Of a stretch of 8,794 nt of DNA, positions 5,824-8,794 are shown in pieces. The notes below the pieces were generated by a model. The model saw nothing but the letters and a program-made list of their open reading frames with translations, was not told the origin of the DNA and searched no databases. The DNA is taken from NCBI GenBank assembly GCA_002298545.1, contig DBKQ01000080.1, positions 914 to 9,707 of the forward strand, given 5' to 3'. Within the stretch, counting starts at the first letter, position 1. Each line of letters starts with the position of its first letter. Source of the DNA: Prevotella sp. UBA746 (GTDB taxonomy: Bacteria > Bacteroidota > Bacteroidia > Bacteroidales > Bacteroidaceae). The translations under genes were made by a program, and so were the position numbers.

Positions 5824-7295
5824 GACAGCGATATTATGTCGGGAACAACCAACTCCTTGAACATCTTCATTTCTTCGATAGGGTCATCAGCGTTCAGTAT
5901 AGCTCCGCTCACGGCAATCCCACTGATACCCGTATCCATTATATCATGCACATCCGAGGGCAATATGCCGCCTATTGCAACAATCGGCAAGGCGATACCC
6001 CTCTGTCGCATATTCTTTATTATTTCCCTATAGCCATCGATGCCGAGCATCGGCGAGAGATTCTTCTTCGTGGTAGTAAACCGGAATGGTCCGCATCCGA
6101 TATAGTCGGCACCGGCAAGATACAGCCGCTCCACATCTTCTATTGTATTTGCCGTTCCACCTATTATATATTTACTGCCGAGAATTCTGCGTGCTTCATC
6201 AATCGGCATGTCGTTCTTTCCGAGATGCACACCGTCGGCACCGACAGTCTTTACCAGTTCCACTCTATCGTCTATGATAAACGTGGCGTTGTATTCCGAA
6301 CACATCTCTCTAACTCTCTTTGCCGTAGCGATGAACTCCTCGTTAGAGCTGTCTTTCATTCTAAGCTGTACCCACCGGCAACCGCCCTTCAGGGCAAGAT
6401 GGATACCGTCAACATAAGAATGTCTGTCGTTGCAGTGGCTTATAAACTGCAACGATACTCCGTCGAGAGACTTCACAGCATGACTGTCGTCGGCACTTTT
6501 ATACAAAAAACTATGACAAACCGGTCCGTGTCCTGCCCCTTGGTTTATGTCCTTTCCGTTGCGGATAGCCCCGTGCAGATATTCCACGGCATGCCTTACG
6601 GCATCCGGCAGACTCTCGCCCCGTGCAAGCATTGCAGCTATTGCCGATGACAGGGTGCAGCCTGTGCCATGGGTGTTGCGGGTATCCAGCGTACTGTTTC
6701 GGTAAGTGGCAATCGGTTTGCCTGAAACATAAAGACGGTCTGTTTTCTCTTTTCCTTCAAGGTGTCCGCCTTTTATAAGTACAGCCTTGCAGCCGAGCCT
6801 ACTGATAGCCATTGCCGCGCGGTCAGCATCATCAGCGTTGCTTATCTTTATCCCCGACAGCCATTCAGCTTCAGGAATATTAGGCGTAACCAATGTTGCC
6901 ATAGGCAACAGACTGCCGACAAGTTCTGTAATCGCTTCCTTGTCAATAAGTGCATGTCCGCTTGTAGAAACCATAACGGGATCAAGAACAATGCTCTGTG
7001 GTTTGTATTTTCTTAGGCAGTTTGCCACGGCCTTGATGACGTCAGAATTTCCAAGCATGCCGATTTTTACGGCATCAACAACGATATCTTCAAAAACGGC
7101 AGTCATCTGACTTTCCACCGCTTCGGCTCTAATCGGCTCCACGGCATAAACGCCTCGGGTGTTTTGCGACGTTACAGATGTAATGACAGATGCTGCGTAT
7201 ACGCCAAGAGCAGTCATTGTCTTTATGTCGGTCTGAACACCTGCACCTCCGCAGCTGTCAGACCCCGCTATTGTAAGGGCTGTAATATATCTCAT
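5820..7295 (-). CDS. thiDE: Bifunctional HMP-P kinase / thiamine phosphate synthase (ThiD-ThiE fusion)
   Basis: A single 491-residue chain joins two enzymes acting in succession. The N-terminal domain (about 1-265) is ThiD, which phosphorylates hydroxymethylpyrimidine phosphate to the diphosphate: TIAGSDSCGGAGVQTDIK at 8-25, KIGMLG at 77-82, VLDPVMVSTSGH at 103-114, VLIKGGH at 172-178, and the ribokinase-family anion hole and catalytic cysteine in THGTGC at 208-213. The C-terminal domain (about 280-490) is ThiE, which couples HMP-PP with thiazole phosphate: QLRMKD at 310-315, IDDR at 341-344, GVHLGKND at 355-362, GPFRFTTTK at 402-410, and IGGI at 441-444. Both magnesium aspartates (D343 and D362) are present. 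I chose ATG at 7295. An earlier TTG at 7316 would place the start inside the -7 promoter element. There is no frameshift between the domains, so it is a true fusion. It overlaps tenI by ATGA. Confidence 0.95.
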   Translation of the reverse strand: MRYITALTIAGSDSCGGAGVQTDIKTMTALGVYAASVITSVTSQNTRGVYAVEPIRAEAVESQMTAVFEDIVVDAVKIGMLGNSDVIKAVANCLRKYKPQSIVLDPVMVSTSGHALIDKEAITELVGSLLPMATLVTPNIPEAEWLSGIKISNADDADRAAMAISRLGCKAVLIKGGHLEGKEKTDRLYVSGKPIATYRNSTLDTRNTHGTGCTLSSAIAAMLARGESLPDAVRHAVEYLHGAIRNGKDINQGAGHGPVCHSFLYKSADDSHAVKSLDGVSLQFISHCNDRHSYVDGIHLALKGGCRWVQLRMKDSSNEEFIATAKRVREMCSEYNATFIIDDRVELVKTVGADGVHLGKNDMPIDEARRILGSKYIIGGTANTIEDVERLYLAGADYIGCGPFRFTTTKKNLSPMLGIDGYREIIKNMRQRGIALPIVAIGGILPSDVHDIMDTGISGIAVSGAILNADDPIEEMKMFKELVVPDIISLS

Positions 7296-7313
7296 GTCTT
7301 TATTAGTATAGTG

Positions 7314-7346
7314 CAAAGGTAATCTTTTTTTCTTAATTCCGCTAAA
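7314..7346 (-). promoter_or_regulatory. Bacteroidota-type promoter for thiDE-tenI
   Basis: The minus strand has an exact TAnnTTTG element, TACCTTTG at 7321-7314, followed by CA as is common. A weak -33 match, TTTA at 7346-7343, lies 21 bases upstream. A start near 7307 leaves a leader of about 12 bases before ATG 7295, too short for a riboswitch or a Shine-Dalgarno. Confidence 0.7.
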
Positions 7347-7365
7347 AAGTTTTTTCGGTCATTTT

Positions 7366-7442
7366 ACCCTCACACCCTCACCAATAGCCTTGAAAGTCCC
7401 TGTTTATCGAACTTCTGAGGTGTGAGGGATAGTGTGAGGGAT
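7366..7442. repeat. CCCTCACAC-type inverted-repeat cluster
   Basis: Four 9-10-base arms of one sequence lie in the order A, B, B', A'. CCCTCACACC is at 7368-7377 and overlaps a second CCCTCACC copy ending at 7382. GGTGTGAGGG is at 7419-7428 and AGTGTGAGGG at 7431-7440. The last arm, CCCTCACACT at 7453-7462, belongs to the terminator-like hairpin listed separately. A pairs perfectly with B, and at nine positions with B'. It lies in the 470-base divergent gap, and I see no gene in it. Confidence 0.75.
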
Positions 7443-7468
7443 CGATGTTTACCCCTCACACTTTTTTT
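7431..7468 (+). terminator. Orphan terminator-like hairpin on the plus strand
   Basis: AGTGTGAGGG (7431-7440) pairs perfectly with CCCTCACACT (7453-7462) around a 12-base loop. The stem is followed by six more Ts (7463-7468). It has the form of a plus-strand intrinsic terminator, yet no plus-strand gene lies between here and the thiDE start. It could end a short untranslated RNA or be part of a dispersed repeat. Confidence 0.55.
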
Positions 7469-7520
7469 ATGGAGGATTATTCATCAGGCAGCGCCAAAGC
7501 TGTCGTTTGGTATCGGTATT

Positions 7521-7563
7521 TCTATGCTGCACCAAAAGTGCAGAATAGAAGCACCTTTGGTGC
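7521..7563. repeat. Pair of adjacent palindromes with alternative pairing
   Basis: Hairpin one is TCTAT-G-CTGCAC (7521-7532), loop CAAAA, then GTGCAG-A-ATAGA (7538-7549): 11 pairs and one mismatch. Hairpin two is GCACC-TTT-GGTGC (7551-7563). In addition, GCACCAAAAGTGC (7529-7541) and GCACCTTTGGTGC (7551-7563) are reverse complements but for one base, which on the minus-strand RNA is a G-U wobble. The segment can thus fold either as two hairpins or as one 13-pair stem. No coding sequence is credible here. Confidence 0.65.
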
Positions 7564-7630
7564 CACTATTATTTATGTGTGCTATATTGAAGATCTTGCT
7601 TCAGTTGTCTTTAAAATAGGATTATGCATT

Positions 7631-7660
7631 AAGTGTTGCAGACACTTTCTTTGTTTTTTT
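7631..7660 (+). terminator. Weak terminator-like hairpin
   Basis: AAGTGT (7631-7636) pairs with ACACTT (7642-7647) around TGCAG. It is followed by a T-rich tract, TCTTTGTTTTTTT (7648-7660). The stem is short and poor in G/C. It could be the 3' end of a small plus-strand RNA beginning in the 7470-7560 region, but no promoter supports that. Confidence 0.3.
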
Positions 7661-7735
7661 ATTCAAAAAAACGATTAAGCGAGCGCAATGAAAACTTGTT
7701 TTCAGATTGCCGAGCGTGAGTTTTTTATTCAAAAA
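7653..7735. repeat. Palindrome flanked by GAGCG copies and T6-ATTC-A5 direct repeats
   Basis: GCAATGAAAA (7685-7694) pairs with TTTTC-AG-ATTGC (7699-7710), leaving a CTTG loop and a two-base bulge. GAGCG stands on both sides, in GCGAGCG (7679-7685) and CCGAGCG (7710-7716). Outside these, GTTTTTT-ATTC-AAAAA occurs twice in the same direction (7653-7669 and 7720-7735, first copy one T longer). The form is that of a dispersed intergenic palindromic repeat or a small mobile-element remnant. No gene is present. Confidence 0.5.
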
Positions 7736-7760
7736 TATCGGATTATCAAAAAAAAAATCT

Positions 7761-7768
7761 TATTTTTG
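7761..7768 (+). promoter_or_regulatory. Probable -7 promoter element of the plus-strand hypothetical gene
   Basis: TATTTTTG is an exact TAnnTTTG match. A start near 7775 would give an A-rich leader of about 14 bases before ATG 7789, typical of Bacteroidota. No good -33 TTTG is seen at 19-21 bases upstream, and the surroundings are A/T-rich, so chance matches are possible. Confidence 0.5.
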
Positions 7769-7788
7769 TATCCATAAAAAGAAGAAAA

Positions 7789-8794
7789 ATGGCAAAGAAA
7801 AAATCAAAAGGAAAACAGCAGAAACAGACTTTCCTGTCGCCGGAGCGGTTTATAAAGGAGAGAATGCGTTCGGTAGAGATAGGCGACTGTTATGTGGATG
7901 ATGATATCTTTAAAGTAGGTTGCGGCAATGTGCTTGTATCAAGAAAGCATACAGGCGGCAACATCAGCTTCGGGGTGTTTCTTGTAGATACGTGGTGCTT
8001 GGGAGTGAAGAGAAGCTCTTATAGACTTCGTGTTGACGAGGATGAGTTTGATGGTATAGTTGAAAAATGCATGAACTCTGGTATGAGGAAAGCATCATAC
8101 GACGAGGTTCATAATATTGTATATGGAGCAATAGCTTATGCCGAAGAGGCAGGAATCCAACCATGCAAGGAGTTCTCATTGGGGCAGTATTTCCTTGAAG
8201 AAGATACGGAGGATGTGCCGCTTATAGAATATGAGTTCGGCAAGGACGGAAAGCATTATCTCGTGGCAAACAATTCTTTTGAGGCAAACAGGTATTTACC
8301 GGTGCTCGAAAAGAATCTCGGAAAAAATTTCGATTGGATAATCATGGACGACATGGACGATGAGGATGACGGTGATGATTACGACGAGGAAGAACTTGAT
8401 GATTTTTATGTGTATAATGGATTCCCGTATACATATCATAATGATAATCTGCCTACAGAAATCAAGCTTGAAAATAAAGGCTTGTTCAGCACTCTCTCAT
8501 TGAAAAAGAACAGAATAGCCTTGTCTGAAGAGGATAGCGACAGAATATTGGCAATGCCGCACGACAGTCTGAAACGTGACTTGGAGAAGATTATACTTTA
8601 CGGACTGCGTGTGATGAGGGATGATAGTGATTCTGTAAGGAAATACAATTCGTATGCACGTGCTGTGACACATGCCGTATTGCTGCTTTCTGAAGTTGGC
8701 GACAGCGAGACAAGTCTTGATGCTGTGCTCGAGACGCTTAAAATAGATTTAGGAACCTACAAAGATATTTATGGCGATGGAGACGGTTGCTATT
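7789..8794 (+). CDS. Conserved-looking hypothetical protein (partial, N-terminal 335 residues)
   Basis: From ATG 7789 the frame is open without a stop to the window edge, giving 335 codons; the C-terminus is missing. The start is a lysine-rich tail (MAKKKSKGKQQKQ) followed by a compact domain. Its recognisable blocks are IGDCYVDDDIFKVGCGNV (residues 31-48), VSRKHTGGNISFGVFLVDTW (50-69), a VHNIVYGAIAYAEEAG segment (about 107-122), and FLEEDTEDVPLIEYEFGKDG (about 135-154). A very acidic stretch, rich in D and E, spans about 187-205. The rest, from about 240, is mostly helical in character (SEEDSDRILAMPHDSLKRDL, HAVLLLSEVGDS). No signal peptide or membrane segment is seen. It resembles uncharacterised Bacteroidales proteins I have seen before, but I cannot name a family or function. 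It is lower in G/C than the thi genes, divergent from thiDE, and shows no link to thiamine. Confidence 0.85.
   Translation, partial: MAKKKSKGKQQKQTFLSPERFIKERMRSVEIGDCYVDDDIFKVGCGNVLVSRKHTGGNISFGVFLVDTWCLGVKRSSYRLRVDEDEFDGIVEKCMNSGMRKASYDEVHNIVYGAIAYAEEAGIQPCKEFSLGQYFLEEDTEDVPLIEYEFGKDGKHYLVANNSFEANRYLPVLEKNLGKNFDWIIMDDMDDEDDGDDYDEEELDDFYVYNGFPYTYHNDNLPTEIKLENKGLFSTLSLKKNRIALSEEDSDRILAMPHDSLKRDLEKIILYGLRVMRDDSDSVRKYNSYARAVTHAVLLLSEVGDSETSLDAVLETLKIDLGTYKDIYGDGDGCY

Noticed and set aside
5820..7316. TTG start at 7316 for thiDE
   Set aside because: It falls inside the TACCTTTG promoter element; ThiD sequence begins naturally at ATG 7295.
7445..7678. Plus-strand frame of 77 codons in the intergenic region
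   Set aside because: It runs through the terminator T-run and two hairpins, has no promoter or domain, and its composition looks random.
7653..7735. Direct repeats considered as a CRISPR fragment
   Set aside because: There are only two copies of a low-complexity T/A repeat, no regular spacers and no cas genes.
7730..7737. Minus-strand TAnnTTTG match (CAAAAATA on the plus strand)
   Set aside because: It is an exact -7 match but lies in A/T-rich low-complexity sequence, has no -33 partner and no minus-strand gene to serve.

Overview
This window holds an almost complete thiamine (vitamin B1) biosynthesis locus on the minus strand of a member of the Bacteroidota, most likely Bacteroidales and plausibly Prevotella or a relative. 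The lineage call rests on promoters of the TTTG / TAnnTTTG type, the lack of clear Shine-Dalgarno sequences, A-rich short leaders, the oxygen-sensitive ThiH route (no ThiO), and protein sequences that look like Bacteroidales ThiC, ThiH and TenI. Genus level is inference only.

Layout from left to right. Bases 1-143 are the 3' end of a plus-strand cupin-like gene, which converges on the thi cluster. A hairpin with T-runs on both sides (171-213) can end both transcripts. The main thi operon is read right to left: promoter (5147-5116), TPP riboswitch (5103-5023), intrinsic terminator (5003-4947), thiS, thiG, thiC, thiF, thiH. Upstream of the riboswitch, also on the minus strand, is a second unit: a thiD-thiE fusion gene and a TenI/ThiE-family gene overlapping by ATGA, with their own promoter just before thiDE. 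A gene-free stretch of about 470 bases (7322-7788), rich in inverted repeats, separates this unit from a divergent plus-strand gene for an unrecognised protein that runs off the right edge.

How the genes work together. ThiC makes the pyrimidine (HMP-P) from AIR, and the ThiD domain phosphorylates it to HMP-PP. ThiH makes dehydroglycine from tyrosine, ThiF adenylates the sulfur carrier ThiS, and ThiG joins dehydroglycine, ThiS-thiocarboxylate sulfur and DXP into the thiazole. The TenI-like protein may aromatise (tautomerise) the thiazole, and the ThiE domain couples thiazole phosphate and HMP-PP to thiamine phosphate. ThiL, Dxs and a cysteine desulfurase are not in the window. The visible control splits the pathway: precursor synthesis (thiSGCFH) is behind the TPP riboswitch, while the coupling module (thiDE-tenI) has a leader of only about 12 bases and no room for one.

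The core locus is well-known biology in an unusual arrangement. I do not see a convincing new system. The least explained parts are the palindrome-dense intergenic region at 7362-7717, the TenI/ThiE paralogue with atypical active-site residues, and the unrecognised protein at the right edge.
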